Shown here piece by piece: positions 6,448 through 13,309 of a stretch of 13,998 nucleotides of DNA (the first letter of the stretch is position 1; each line of letters starts with the position of its first letter). Under the pieces are notes generated by a model. It did no database searches, was not told where the DNA came from, and saw nothing but the letters and a program-made list of their open reading frames with translations. A program made the translations under genes and the position numbers. This stretch comes from an uncultured Porphyromonadaceae bacterium. Lineage in GTDB: Bacteria; Bacteroidota; Bacteroidia; Bacteroidales; Muribaculaceae. The stretch lies in contig CAJMDR010000023.1 in NCBI GenBank assembly GCA_905212215.1, positions 1-13,998 of the forward strand. Reading direction: 5' to 3'.

Positions 6448-7797
6448 ATGGCTACTATAACAAGGTCTCTCTCCTCAAAGGTCAACGGCAACGGCGAATC
6501 GGAAATAATGCTTCGCCTGTCGGTGTCACGTGATTTACGCCTAAGGCTTAAAAGCGGCATATTCATCGATCCGTCGAGATTCCGTGACGGAAAATTTATA
6601 ATGCCGAGAGCAGACCGCAAGACCCTTGCAAATTTACAAACCATCAGCGACAATCTTGTTTCATTGGAAAGTCGATTGGTTTCTCTTTGTGTCAACACCC
6701 CTCAGAATCTTCTTTCAAAGGAATTTTTCGAGGACGCGATAATGCGCCACAATCATCCGGAACTGTTTGAGACAACACCTGTCAGCAGAAATTTTTTCGA
6801 TACCTTCAATGAATATCTTGATACAACACAAGATGGCACGAAGTTGTCGAGCCATTATCGCGTGTTGGCTCGGTTGCTGGAGAGATATGAGAAATACAAG
6901 CGGAAATCGACACGACAGAATTTCTCTCTCAAACTTGAAGAGTTCACCGGTGAAATGGTGGACGCTTTCAAACAGTTTGTGATTGACGAGCCAAAGATAT
7001 ACGAAAAATATCCCTCCATATATAAGGATGTATCTGAGGTCGTGAAATCAAAGCGCAAACCTCGCAAGCCCGAACAGCGTGGTCATAATGCCGTAATAGC
7101 CATCATGAAAAGACTGAGGGCATTCTTCAACTGGTGTGTCAAACGCGGTTACATTACCCGCACTCCCTTCGCATCCTGCACAAGCATAGGCGCGGAGAAA
7201 TATGGTACGCCATATTATATCAGCATTGAAGAGCGGGATACAATCGCCGACCATGATTTATCGGATAAACCGGCATTGGCAGTTCAACGCGACATCTTCA
7301 TCTTTCAGTGCCTCATCGGATGCCGTGTTTCCGACCTGATTGAAATGACTCCGGAAAGCATAATTGATGGAGCTGTCGAATATATGCCCAACAAGACAAA
7401 GGGTGAACGACCGGAGGTTATTCGCGTTCCGTTGAACAAACGGGCAATGGCTTTGGTGGAGAAATACAAGGGCATCGATAAAAAGGGGAGATTATTCCCG
7501 TTTATCAGTACCCAGAAATACAATGACGCAATCAAGAGTATTTTCACAGCCTGTGAGATAAAACGAATCGTCACCGTTCTCAATCCAAAGACAGGCGAAG
7601 AAGAACGCCGTCCTATCAATGAGATAGCCAGCAGCCACATGGCTCGACGCACATTTGTCGGCAACCTCTATAAGAAGGTAAAAGACCCCAGCCTTGTCGG
7701 CGCCTTGTCTGGGCATAAGGAGGGAAGCAAGGCCTTCGCCCGCTACCGCGAGATTGACGAAGATATCAAAAAGGAGCTTGTAGGGCTGTTGGATTAG
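6448..7797 (+). CDS. Tyrosine recombinase / site-specific integrase (Int2)
   Basis: 449 residues from ATG 6448. The frame is open from 6379, but the promoter lies in that extension. An N-terminal arm-binding-like domain (MATITRSLSSKVNGNG ... about 1-95) is followed by a core-binding SAM-like domain (about 115-240) and a catalytic domain. The catalytic set is complete: R293 (IGCRVSDL), K316/K318 (NKTKGE), H397 and R400 (SSHMARRTF), H423 (LSGHKEG) and Y433 (FARYREI). Unlike Int1 it keeps the first Arg, and the two proteins differ greatly, so they belong to different integrase groups. It is the first gene right of the tRNA-like remnant and reads away from it, the usual place for the integrase of an element inserted at a tRNA. 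It may also be the recombinase of the downstream gene array. Confidence 0.9.
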   Translation: MATITRSLSSKVNGNGESEIMLRLSVSRDLRLRLKSGIFIDPSRFRDGKFIMPRADRKTLANLQTISDNLVSLESRLVSLCVNTPQNLLSKEFFEDAIMRHNHPELFETTPVSRNFFDTFNEYLDTTQDGTKLSSHYRVLARLLERYEKYKRKSTRQNFSLKLEEFTGEMVDAFKQFVIDEPKIYEKYPSIYKDVSEVVKSKRKPRKPEQRGHNAVIAIMKRLRAFFNWCVKRGYITRTPFASCTSIGAEKYGTPYYISIEERDTIADHDLSDKPALAVQRDIFIFQCLIGCRVSDLIEMTPESIIDGAVEYMPNKTKGERPEVIRVPLNKRAMALVEKYKGIDKKGRLFPFISTQKYNDAIKSIFTACEIKRIVTVLNPKTGEEERRPINEIASSHMARRTFVGNLYKKVKDPSLVGALSGHKEGSKAFARYREIDEDIKKELVGLLD

Positions 7798-7845
7798 TCA
7801 GCCGATTATAGGATATATTATGCCCTCAGTATCAGATTATTTTTG

Positions 7846-7853
7846 TAATTTTG
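7846..7853 (+). promoter_or_regulatory. Candidate -7 box for the DUF1016 gene
   Basis: TAATTTTG fits TAnnTTTG and lies 30 bases before the ATG at 7884. No clear TTTG is found at the usual -33 spacing. A TATCAGA word (7830-7836) sits in the spacer region. AGAAGG at 7870-7875 is a reasonable ribosome binding site. Confidence 0.4.
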
Positions 7854-7883
7854 TAATTAGATCAACTACAAGAAGGTAAAGCC

Positions 7884-8960
7884 ATGAGCAAACTGATTAA
7901 GACCGATGCCGAATACTCCCGGTGGATTCAGGAGTTAAAAGAACGCTACCGTCGCAGCCAGATTAAGGCAGCGACGCAGGTGAACAGGGAGATGCTGTGC
8001 TTCTACTGGTCGCTCGGTCGTGACATCGTGGCTCGTGATGCCGAGAATGTCTATGGTAGCGGATTCTATCGGAATCTCAGTCAGGATTTGAAAGCGGCTA
8101 TACCGGAAGCCGAGGGCTTTTCTCGGCAGAATTTACAATACATGAAGAAGATGTATCTTCTTTATAGTGAGGATTCTGCAAATTGCCCACAACTTGTAGG
8201 CAATTCTGAATCTGAAATATGCCCACAAGCTGTGGGCGATTTTATTTTTTCTGTTCCTTGGGGGCATCATCGGACACTGATAGATAAATATTTTGAGACT
8301 GGAGAACGGGAAACCGCATTATTCTATGTTCATAAAATAGTTGAAGGTGGTTGGTCGCGGAATGTGTTGAAATCATTTATCGACACGAGTCTGCACCTTC
8401 GTCAGGGCAAAGCTCTGACAAGTTTCTCCCGCTTGCTGCCTGCTCCCGATAGTGACCTTGCTCAGGAACTGACAAAAGACCCATATATCTTCGACTTTAC
8501 CGAAATGACCGAGCCTTACAAGGAACGAGAACTGAAGAAAGCTTTGATGGCGAATATATCCCGGTTCCTTCTTGAACTTGGCTCAGGCTTTGCTTATGTC
8601 GGAGAAGAATACCGTCTCAAAGTAGGACATACTGAACAATTCATTGATTTACTGTTTTATAACATCAAATTGCACGCGTATTGTGTTATAGAAGTCAAGA
8701 CCGGGACCTTCGGAGCCGGGGATATTGGGCAACTTGGTACCTACATGACGGCGGTAAATCATATACTGAAAACTGAACAGGACAACCCCACTATCGGTTT
8801 GCTGATATGCAAGGACAAAGACAATGTGCTTGCCCAATATGCACTTGAGTCATCATCACAACCTATCGGAGTAGCGGAATTTCAGCTAACAAAATTCATC
8901 CCTGACGAATTCAAGAGTTCCTTGCCTTCAATAGAGGACATCGAATTAGAACTGAAATAA
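7884..8960 (+). CDS. DUF1016 / YhcG-type PD-(D/E)XK nuclease-domain protein
   Basis: 358 residues, the normal length for this family. The N-terminal DUF1016 domain (about 10-170) shows the expected blocks: NREMLCFYWSLGRDIV (34-49), YGSGFYRNLSQDLK (57-70), GFSRQNLQYMKKMY (78-91), VPWGHH (124-129), and ALFYVHKIVEGGWSRNVL (145-162). The C-terminal nuclease-like domain (about 195-345) has D255 in FIDLLFYN, E270-V-K272 in VIEVKTG, and a Gln (Q283) in IGQLGTY, which together make the PD-(D/E)XK signature. Members are soluble, often travel on mobile elements and beside restriction systems, and resemble Holliday-junction resolvase folds. The substrate is not established. A duplicated 12-residue unit (CPQLVG.., CPQAVG..) at 101-124 is encoded by two palindromes. 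It stands 86 bases after int2, likely as cargo or as an accessory recombination factor. Confidence 0.9.
   Translation: MSKLIKTDAEYSRWIQELKERYRRSQIKAATQVNREMLCFYWSLGRDIVARDAENVYGSGFYRNLSQDLKAAIPEAEGFSRQNLQYMKKMYLLYSEDSANCPQLVGNSESEICPQAVGDFIFSVPWGHHRTLIDKYFETGERETALFYVHKIVEGGWSRNVLKSFIDTSLHLRQGKALTSFSRLLPAPDSDLAQELTKDPYIFDFTEMTEPYKERELKKALMANISRFLLELGSGFAYVGEEYRLKVGHTEQFIDLLFYNIKLHAYCVIEVKTGTFGAGDIGQLGTYMTAVNHILKTEQDNPTIGLLICKDKDNVLAQYALESSSQPIGVAEFQLTKFIPDEFKSSLPSIEDIELELK
8182..8237. repeat. Two tandem palindromes inside the DUF1016 gene
   Basis: GCCCACAACTTGTAGGC (8185-8201) and GCCCACAAGCTGTGGGC (8221-8237) start 36 bases, or 12 codons, apart. The second has perfect 7-bp arms. The first has one mismatch but extends outward as ATTGCC...GGCAAT (8182-8204). 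Both are in frame and encode CPQLVG and CPQAVG. They lie in the linker just before the conserved VPWGHH block, where the family tolerates length variation. Confidence 0.6.
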
Positions 8961-8963
8961 ACT

Positions 8964-8986
8964 GCATTTCCCGCATTATCCGCATT
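8964..8986 (+). repeat. Three GCATT units, 9-bp period
   Basis: GCATT begins at 8964, 8973 and 8982 in the 71-base gap between the DUF1016 gene and the Crp/Fnr gene, with CC before the second and third copies. It is too short to assign a role. It may be a regulatory site or a small tandem expansion. Confidence 0.25.
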
Positions 8987-9031
8987 TTGAGATAAAAAGC
9001 ACATGGATTTTGACGAGTAACATCCAAAGAT

Positions 9032-9622
9032 ATGGCGCAGCTTAATGATTTCATGACGAGGATTGACCTGTCGGCGCTGAATGATTATGTCGCGGCTAAT
9101 GGCAAGAGCGTTGTCTATGCCAGGGGCGAGAGGATTGTTCAGCAGGGACAATTGTGCCGCTACGTGGGTGTGGTAAAGTCGGGATATTTCAAATATGTGG
9201 CTCTTAATTCAAAGGGGCAGGAAGTGGTAACGGGCTTCTCTTTCGAGGGCGAAGTGGTTACTGACTATGTGCAGGGATTCCTGTATGACCAGCCTTCGCT
9301 AACCTCTATTGTCGCGGGATGCGATGCTGAGGTTCAGCGGGTGTCTGTCGAAGATGCGCGACGGTTTATCATAGAGCGCAATCCCGGCTTTGTAGCCGAG
9401 GTTTCCTCCAATCTGCTGCAGGAGGCTTATTGCCGTTATCTGAATATGCTTATAAAGACCCCGGCAGAAAGGTTCCATGAACTTGTCTCCCGCTATCCCG
9501 GCGTTATCCATAATTTGCCTATTCAGGAAATTGCCTCCTATTTAGGCATCTCTCGCCGTCAGTTGCACCGCATCCGTGAGGCTGAAAGTGCCACCGACGC
9601 TTCCGAATGTGAGGATATTTAA
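9032..9622 (+). CDS. Crp/Fnr-family transcriptional regulator
   Basis: 196 residues, a normal length for Bacteroidota Crp-like proteins. Residues about 25-110 form the cyclic-nucleotide-binding-type beta barrel (VVYARGERIVQQGQ, then GVVKSGYFKYV, then GFSFEGEVVTDY). About 115-150 is the long dimerisation helix, and 162-184 the C-terminal HTH (LPIQEIASYLGISRRQLHRIR). There is no FNR-type cysteine cluster, and the cAMP phosphate-binding Arg-Ser pattern is not evident, so the effector is unknown. It sits directly before the long same-strand gene array, whose upstream region has a symmetric operator-like element. It is therefore the obvious candidate to control the array. No strong Shine-Dalgarno sequence precedes the ATG. 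Confidence 0.9.
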   Translation: MAQLNDFMTRIDLSALNDYVAANGKSVVYARGERIVQQGQLCRYVGVVKSGYFKYVALNSKGQEVVTGFSFEGEVVTDYVQGFLYDQPSLTSIVAGCDAEVQRVSVEDARRFIIERNPGFVAEVSSNLLQEAYCRYLNMLIKTPAERFHELVSRYPGVIHNLPIQEIASYLGISRRQLHRIREAESATDASECEDI

Positions 9623-9662
9623 AAAAAATCTTCGTTCCACGCTGATTTTCACGGTCTAATGG

Positions 9663-9684
9663 GACATTTGTCACATCGAATGTC
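9663..9684. promoter_or_regulatory. Operator-like inverted repeat upstream of the array
   Basis: GACATT (9663-9668) and AATGTC (9679-9684) are perfect inverted arms with a 10-base spacer, 22 bp in all. The left arm also forms an inner palindrome GACA-TT-TGTC (9663-9672). The size and two-fold symmetry suit a Crp/Fnr dimer, though the sequence is not the classical TGTGA or TTGAT half-site. The centre lies about 27 bp upstream of the -7 box, where a bound activator could contact polymerase. Confidence 0.4.
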
Positions 9685-9696
9685 GATTATTCGTTG

Positions 9697-9704
9697 TAAC
9701 TTTG
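9697..9704 (+). promoter_or_regulatory. -7 box of the gene-array promoter
   Basis: TAACTTTG matches TAnnTTTG, 34 bases before the ATG at 9739. No TTTG is found at the normal 19-bp spacing; the nearest, at 9667-9670, is 26 bp away. A missing -33 box next to an operator-like repeat suggests activator-dependent transcription. Confidence 0.55.
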
Positions 9705-9738
9705 CTTAATTACAGATAATAGACTATTAGAGTGAACT

Positions 9739-10611
9739 ATGTCAGAATCTCTCCGATATAAGATAGTGCTATGTATGGTGTGGTTGCAACCCGTACTTAT
9801 TGTCATAGCGATTTGTATGATAGAATTCACAGCCCCCGGCCGCGTGTGGCGGTGGAATATACCGTTTTGGACTCTTTTAGTCGGTTATGTTCTTGGATTT
9901 TTGCTTCTGCCGTTCAGTCGTAGGCTCGAAAAACCGAGTGTATTGAAATGGTGGCTCAGGATTGACTTTGTGATAACAATTCTCATGTTTATCCCAGCCT
10001 ATTTCACATTGGCCGGCTGTGATGTAAAATATACTTCTGAAAAAGGAGATTATATACTCTATAATCGGGGCGGTCTCTTGTCAGCGCCACACGTTAAATT
10101 AGGTGTTAAGTCGGGGCTGTTTATAACCGGGGTGAATTATTTTTCAGTGGGATATGAGGCTATTTCCGATGATGATTGGAATATCGATAACACAACCGGC
10201 AGTTTTGAATTGTTCGCAAAATATAACAATGTTAATCTCATATATGTCTGCGCAACCGACAGTAGCCTGTATCATGCGAATAGAGCCACTATCAACAATC
10301 GTATTGACAGCCTGTATTATGAATTATATCCCAAGGAGATAGATTATATGGATTTTGTCATGCCTGATGATTTTTCAAGAATCATTTATACAGACCCATC
10401 TCATATTTCATTTTACAAAGTAGATGATGACAGGTATCCTTCGATGGAGATATTTTTCTCACACCAAGACAGCAAAATATCACCAGACAGCATGATAATC
10501 AGATACAAAGACTCTATAGTTGACAAAGTGTATCCCGAAGATTCAATCCGCCGTATGTCGCCGACCGAAGTTCAACAATTCTTCCGACTCTCGAAAGGAG
10601 GCAAGCGATGA
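9739..10611 (+). CDS. Hypothetical membrane protein, first gene of the array
   Basis: 290 residues, family not recognised. Three hydrophobic segments are visible at about 8-29, 41-58 and 74-93. They are followed by a soluble domain of about 195 residues rich in Asp/Tyr/Ser (for example SVGYEAISDDDWNID), probably on one face of the inner membrane. The C-terminus is LSKGGKR. Its last codons form the recurring junction AAAGGAGGCAAGCGATGA, so the stop overlaps the next ATG by four bases and the Shine-Dalgarno sequence for the next gene is coded inside this one. It stands 116 bases after the regulator gene, behind its own promoter. Immunity-like by context only. Confidence 0.7.
   Translation: MSESLRYKIVLCMVWLQPVLIVIAICMIEFTAPGRVWRWNIPFWTLLVGYVLGFLLLPFSRRLEKPSVLKWWLRIDFVITILMFIPAYFTLAGCDVKYTSEKGDYILYNRGGLLSAPHVKLGVKSGLFITGVNYFSVGYEAISDDDWNIDNTTGSFELFAKYNNVNLIYVCATDSSLYHANRATINNRIDSLYYELYPKEIDYMDFVMPDDFSRIIYTDPSHISFYKVDDDRYPSMEIFFSHQDSKISPDSMIIRYKDSIVDKVYPEDSIRRMSPTEVQQFFRLSKGGKR
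10594..10611 (+). repeat. Array junction 1 (strong SD plus K-R-stop/ATG overlap)
   Basis: AAAGGAGGCAAGCGATGA encodes the upstream gene's terminal GGKR residues and stop, supplies AGGAGG six bases before the next ATG, and overlaps stop and start as ATGA. Copies recur at 11510-11527 and 12229-12246, with a shorter AAGCGATGA at 13640-13648. Strong Shine-Dalgarno sequences are unusual in Bacteroidota, which makes the recurrence notable. Confidence 0.8.
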
Positions 10612-11291
10612 AACTGACAGGTCGTAAATCATTGTTGCTTGGCATTTCATTGATAATGTCTTGTATAGGAGCGTTAGGCGCAGGCATAATGCTTGGAACC
10701 GGTTTGAATTGGTGGCTGTTTGTATTGTTTGCAGCAACCGCGATTATAGGCTCGGTGTGGACTTCAAAGATATTAAGACCTGTACCGGACGTCGGTCTGA
10801 TCATCAAGTACAACTTCCCTAAAGATGCTGGATACTATCAAAAGGGTGAACGCAAGACTACGCCCGTAAGCGATAATGATATACTTTATCACATCAGAAT
10901 GTTTCTACCCTTCATTCAGATTGGGATGTTCATATTTGCAGCAGCGTTATTTGGAGCTTCTCACCTAAGTCGTGATACTATGAGTCGAGTCGGGTCAATA
11001 AATTTTGACGGTGGTCAGGCTGAGTTAGTCGTTGTTGAGCAAGGAACATTTGGCTCATACGCTGAGCTGAGAATTTATAACAGCGAAGCGGAGCATATAG
11101 AGAGTATTTCTATTAGAGCAGAAGATTCTTTGCCATCTCTTGATAGCATCATCGGGAAAGATGTGTATGTCAGCTATCGCACTTTTCCCGGTAGTGATTC
11201 TATCCTTTTTTATGACAGAGTTATGTTGGGTGAGTCACTTCTTGACCATAACAAACTGAAGTTCAATTACCATTTCATTAATATCAAATGA
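10608..11291 (+). CDS. Hypothetical membrane protein, second gene of the array
   Basis: 227 residues, family not recognised. Hydrophobic segments at about 8-30, 35-52 and 98-118 bracket a short polar loop (about 53-97), and a soluble C-terminal domain follows (about 119-227: INFDGGQAELVVVEQ ... SYRTFPGSDSILFYDRV), likely beta-rich. It starts at junction 1 with strong Shine-Dalgarno support and ends in an ATGA overlap with the next gene. Its first 16 bases around the start (AAGCGATGAAACTGAC, 10603-10618) are identical to those at the start of the STM3941-like gene (13640-13655), although the proteins differ after MKLT. Immunity-like by context. Confidence 0.7.
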   Translation: MKLTGRKSLLLGISLIMSCIGALGAGIMLGTGLNWWLFVLFAATAIIGSVWTSKILRPVPDVGLIIKYNFPKDAGYYQKGERKTTPVSDNDILYHIRMFLPFIQIGMFIFAAALFGASHLSRDTMSRVGSINFDGGQAELVVVEQGTFGSYAELRIYNSEAEHIESISIRAEDSLPSLDSIIGKDVYVSYRTFPGSDSILFYDRVMLGESLLDHNKLKFNYHFINIK

Positions 11292-11527
11292 AACAGTGGC
11301 AGAAAATAGTCGGTGTTGTAGGCTTTGGAGTGATTGGCATTTGCGAATTGCTCTTATGTGCCAATACCTATCTCGATTTGAAATATATAGCGTTAGACCT
11401 TTATTGGCCGGATGAGATTGGGAGATTGTATCAGAGGACAAATTCTCTATCAATAGCTCTTCTTCTCAATTATATCATCGCACTTGCTTTGTTCATTTGC
11501 CTTTGGCGGAAAGGAGGCAAGCGATGA
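11288..11527 (+). CDS. Small two-helix membrane protein (paralogue of 12962 gene)
   Basis: 79 residues with hydrophobic segments at about 7-27 and 54-72 and a basic tail (LWRKGGKR). The N-terminus MKQWQKIVGV and the C-terminal FICLWRKG are nearly identical to those of the gene at 12962, while the central loop differs. That is the pattern expected of duplicated, diversifying small membrane proteins. The start overlaps the preceding stop as ATGA. The end forms array junction 2, in which TTGCCT (11497-11502) can pair with AGGCAA (11515-11520), partly hiding the Shine-Dalgarno sequence until the ribosome passes. Function unknown; immunity-like by context. Confidence 0.7.
   Translation: MKQWQKIVGVVGFGVIGICELLLCANTYLDLKYIALDLYWPDEIGRLYQRTNSLSIALLLNYIIALALFICLWRKGGKR
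11510..11527 (+). repeat. Array junction 2
   Basis: The same AAAGGAGGCAAGCGATGA as junction 1. The match to the 12962 paralogue extends leftward through TGGCGGAAAGGA. The start codon it provides (11524) now opens only a 20-codon frame. Confidence 0.8.
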
Positions 11528-11586
11528 GACTATTAGGAAAAGATACATGTAAAATCTTTAACACAAATACTTTTACGGAGAATTAA
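11524..11586 (+). pseudogene. Vestigial gene start after junction 2 (20 codons)
   Basis: The ATG at the junction opens a short frame beginning MRLLGKDTCKIF and ending at TAA 11584-11586. It has an ideal ribosome binding site but no plausible product. The simplest reading is the stump of a former array gene whose body was lost by deletion or replacement. A leader peptide for the next gene (ATG 34 bases later) is an alternative. Confidence 0.45.
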
Positions 11587-11620
11587 GCCGTTGAGTATTA
11601 ACATTATTGTCAAGATAAAA

Positions 11621-12262
11621 ATGGAGGCGAATAACAGGATAAATGAAGGTGAGTGGCTATGCACTATCGAAGGTTTAGCCATTGCAAATAAAGTCTATGA
11701 TTTTTATTTTGAAGAATATGACAGCATCCCTCAAGATAAAAAGATAGGCGACTATAACTTTTCTATGGTACAATATAGGTTGTTTTGCGATTATGATGGA
11801 CATCCTGTCATACGGAACAGATGCAGGATTTCCAATGCGTCATATTGTAGCTCGATATGTGCAAAATACGAAAAGGTCTTAAAAAGGAGCATTAAGGATA
11901 ATCCCAAAGAATATGCATCGTTTGTCAAATTCCTGAAAACGCCCCAAGAAAAAAGAAGTTGGATAACGGTTGCCTACGCCATATCCAATAGTCTTTATAA
12001 TGAGACAATTCATGATTTGAATAAAATCCAAGAGACATTGCCTCCTAAATTCACTTTTCCTGAACTGCTAAAAAATGCCGCAGACAATCAATGTGTTATC
12101 AACATGACTGATTTTGTAGAATCTACTTACGATATTCTTTTATGGGTTCGCATTAATCTCAGTTACAACTATGGTGATTATTCCGGGAAAAGGGTCTTGT
12201 TTGACAGATTTAGCTATGAAGTAGGTGGAAAGGAGGTAAGCGATGATCCGAATATTATCTGA
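11621..12262 (+). CDS. Hypothetical soluble protein, array gene
   Basis: 213 residues from ATG 11621. A TTG ten codons upstream (11591) is possible but has no better ribosome site. No membrane segment and no recognised family. It has mixed aromatic and acidic content, and cysteines grouped at SYCSSICAKYEK. It follows the vestigial frame after a short gap and is not coupled to it. It reads through array junction 3 in the wrong frame, ending GGKEVSDDPNII instead of the expected K-R-stop. It therefore overlaps the next gene by 20 bases rather than four, pointing to a frameshift or to recombination at that junction. Immunity-like by context only. Confidence 0.65.
   Translation: MEANNRINEGEWLCTIEGLAIANKVYDFYFEEYDSIPQDKKIGDYNFSMVQYRLFCDYDGHPVIRNRCRISNASYCSSICAKYEKVLKRSIKDNPKEYASFVKFLKTPQEKRSWITVAYAISNSLYNETIHDLNKIQETLPPKFTFPELLKNAADNQCVINMTDFVESTYDILLWVRINLSYNYGDYSGKRVLFDRFSYEVGGKEVSDDPNII
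12229..12246 (+). repeat. Array junction 3 (variant, read out of frame)
   Basis: AAAGGAGGTAAGCGATGA differs from junctions 1 and 2 by one base (C to T). The Shine-Dalgarno sequence and start for the next gene are intact, but the upstream frame enters one base off, so the AAG-CGA-TGA ending is not used. Confidence 0.75.
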
Positions 12263-12965
12263 TTATCTTGAAATTTGCAGTAAATTCCGAGCTGACGGGC
12301 TAAGCAAACCTGAGAGGAAACATCGTCACACTCTGCTCTCCCAATGGGAGAAAACGGATTATGAGAGAGGAATGTTGCCCCTCGGTGAGATTCAGGACTT
12401 TTGGGACAACCATAATGATATTTGCTGGAACAGAGTGTTTATAAACAAGGTTATATGTCCGGCGATAGCCGCTGATTTGGAGACTGGCGGATATGATGGC
12501 TTAAGATTTTTGTTCCATTGTTTCCGGGAGCATGAAAGCTCCTGCATACACTCTGACAGTCCGCTCGCAATTTTTTGTGATTACAGCGTAGGAAAGTCCC
12601 AGCCGTTTCAATTGGCGGATATATTGCTTGAATATGAACCTGATAATGTTGATGCGCTCAGATACAAGTATGCTGCTCTCAAATATTTTCTTGAGTTCTC
12701 CATACATGAAATGCCTTCAGGAGTGTTGAATGGCTATGACGGAGCAAGTGTATCAGACATTCCTGCAATGATTGAAGACACGCATGAGTTTGAGCGTATT
12801 TCCCAAAAGTTGAATATGCCTCTTTGTGAAAACTTGGTTGAGGATTGCCGCAGGTATTATAAAGCCTACGGAGATTATTTGCAGAATCTCGACAGATATG
12901 GGACCTTTGAGGATTATCTGCGTTTGAACAAATTTCCATACCAATCATCCACATCACGATTATGA
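12243..12965 (+). CDS. Hypothetical soluble protein, array gene
   Basis: 240 residues, no membrane segment, family not recognised. It is probably mostly helical, with a W/H-rich stretch (GEIQDFWDNHNDICWNRVF, about 48-66) and a conserved-looking tail (YYKAYGDYLQNL ... GTFEDYLRLNKFPYQSSTSRL). The size and helical, cytosolic character suit an immunity protein, but I see no named domain. It has the best ribosome site of the array (AGGAGG six bases before the ATG). Its stop overlaps the start of the 12962 membrane gene as ATGA, repeating the arrangement seen at 11288. Confidence 0.7.
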   Translation: MIRILSDYLEICSKFRADGLSKPERKHRHTLLSQWEKTDYERGMLPLGEIQDFWDNHNDICWNRVFINKVICPAIAADLETGGYDGLRFLFHCFREHESSCIHSDSPLAIFCDYSVGKSQPFQLADILLEYEPDNVDALRYKYAALKYFLEFSIHEMPSGVLNGYDGASVSDIPAMIEDTHEFERISQKLNMPLCENLVEDCRRYYKAYGDYLQNLDRYGTFEDYLRLNKFPYQSSTSRL

Positions 12966-13306
12966 AAAAGTGGCAGAAAATAGTAGGCATAGTGTCGCTT
13001 GCAATCTTAGCGATAATAAATTTCGTAATATATGGGTTGTCAGATATGCAAACTATATATAAAGGACACCCTTCTGTCGAAAGAGTCCTGTCCGATTCTC
13101 ATGATGCCTTATTGAATATTGGGTATCTCGTATTGACTAATTATCTCATTATAGTATTCTGGTTCATTTGTCTATGGCGGAAAGGAACGAACAAGACTAT
13201 CCCTTCGCTTATCAAAATTATTTCAGTCGAAAAAATTACATTGCCCTTCACTTTTGAGAAAACTTACTGCCGCCTTGGAGTATTTACTGAAAATAATGGC
13301 ATTTAA
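12962..13306 (+). CDS. Small membrane protein with abnormal C-terminal extension
   Basis: 114 residues. The first 75 (MKKWQKIVGI, hydrophobic about 6-25, hydrophobic about 52-71, then FICLWRKG) parallel the 79-residue protein at 11288. Where that gene ends in GGKR-stop, this one diverges just after TGGCGGAAAGGA (13175-13186). It runs on for 39 residues of unrelated sequence (from TNKTIPSL), so the junction motif has been lost or replaced. The protein may still insert in the membrane through its two helices. The next gene begins only three bases after its stop. The call as a paralogue is good; whether the tail is functional is uncertain. Confidence 0.65.
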   Translation: MKKWQKIVGIVSLAILAIINFVIYGLSDMQTIYKGHPSVERVLSDSHDALLNIGYLVLTNYLIIVFWFICLWRKGTNKTIPSLIKIISVEKITLPFTFEKTYCRLGVFTENNGI

Positions 13307-13309
13307 CGT

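Noticed and set aside
7884..8960. DUF1016 gene as part of a restriction-modification system
   Set aside because: No methylase, specificity or restriction subunit is found in the window; the gene stands alone after int2.
8961..9031. CRISPR-like repeat from the GCATT units
   Set aside because: Units are five bases with 9-bp period and only three copies; there are no spacers and no cas genes.
11497..11520. Integron attC site at junction 2
   Set aside because: Only a 6-bp TTGCCT/AGGCAA pairing is present, and the other junctions lack it; there is no attC core or bulge pattern.
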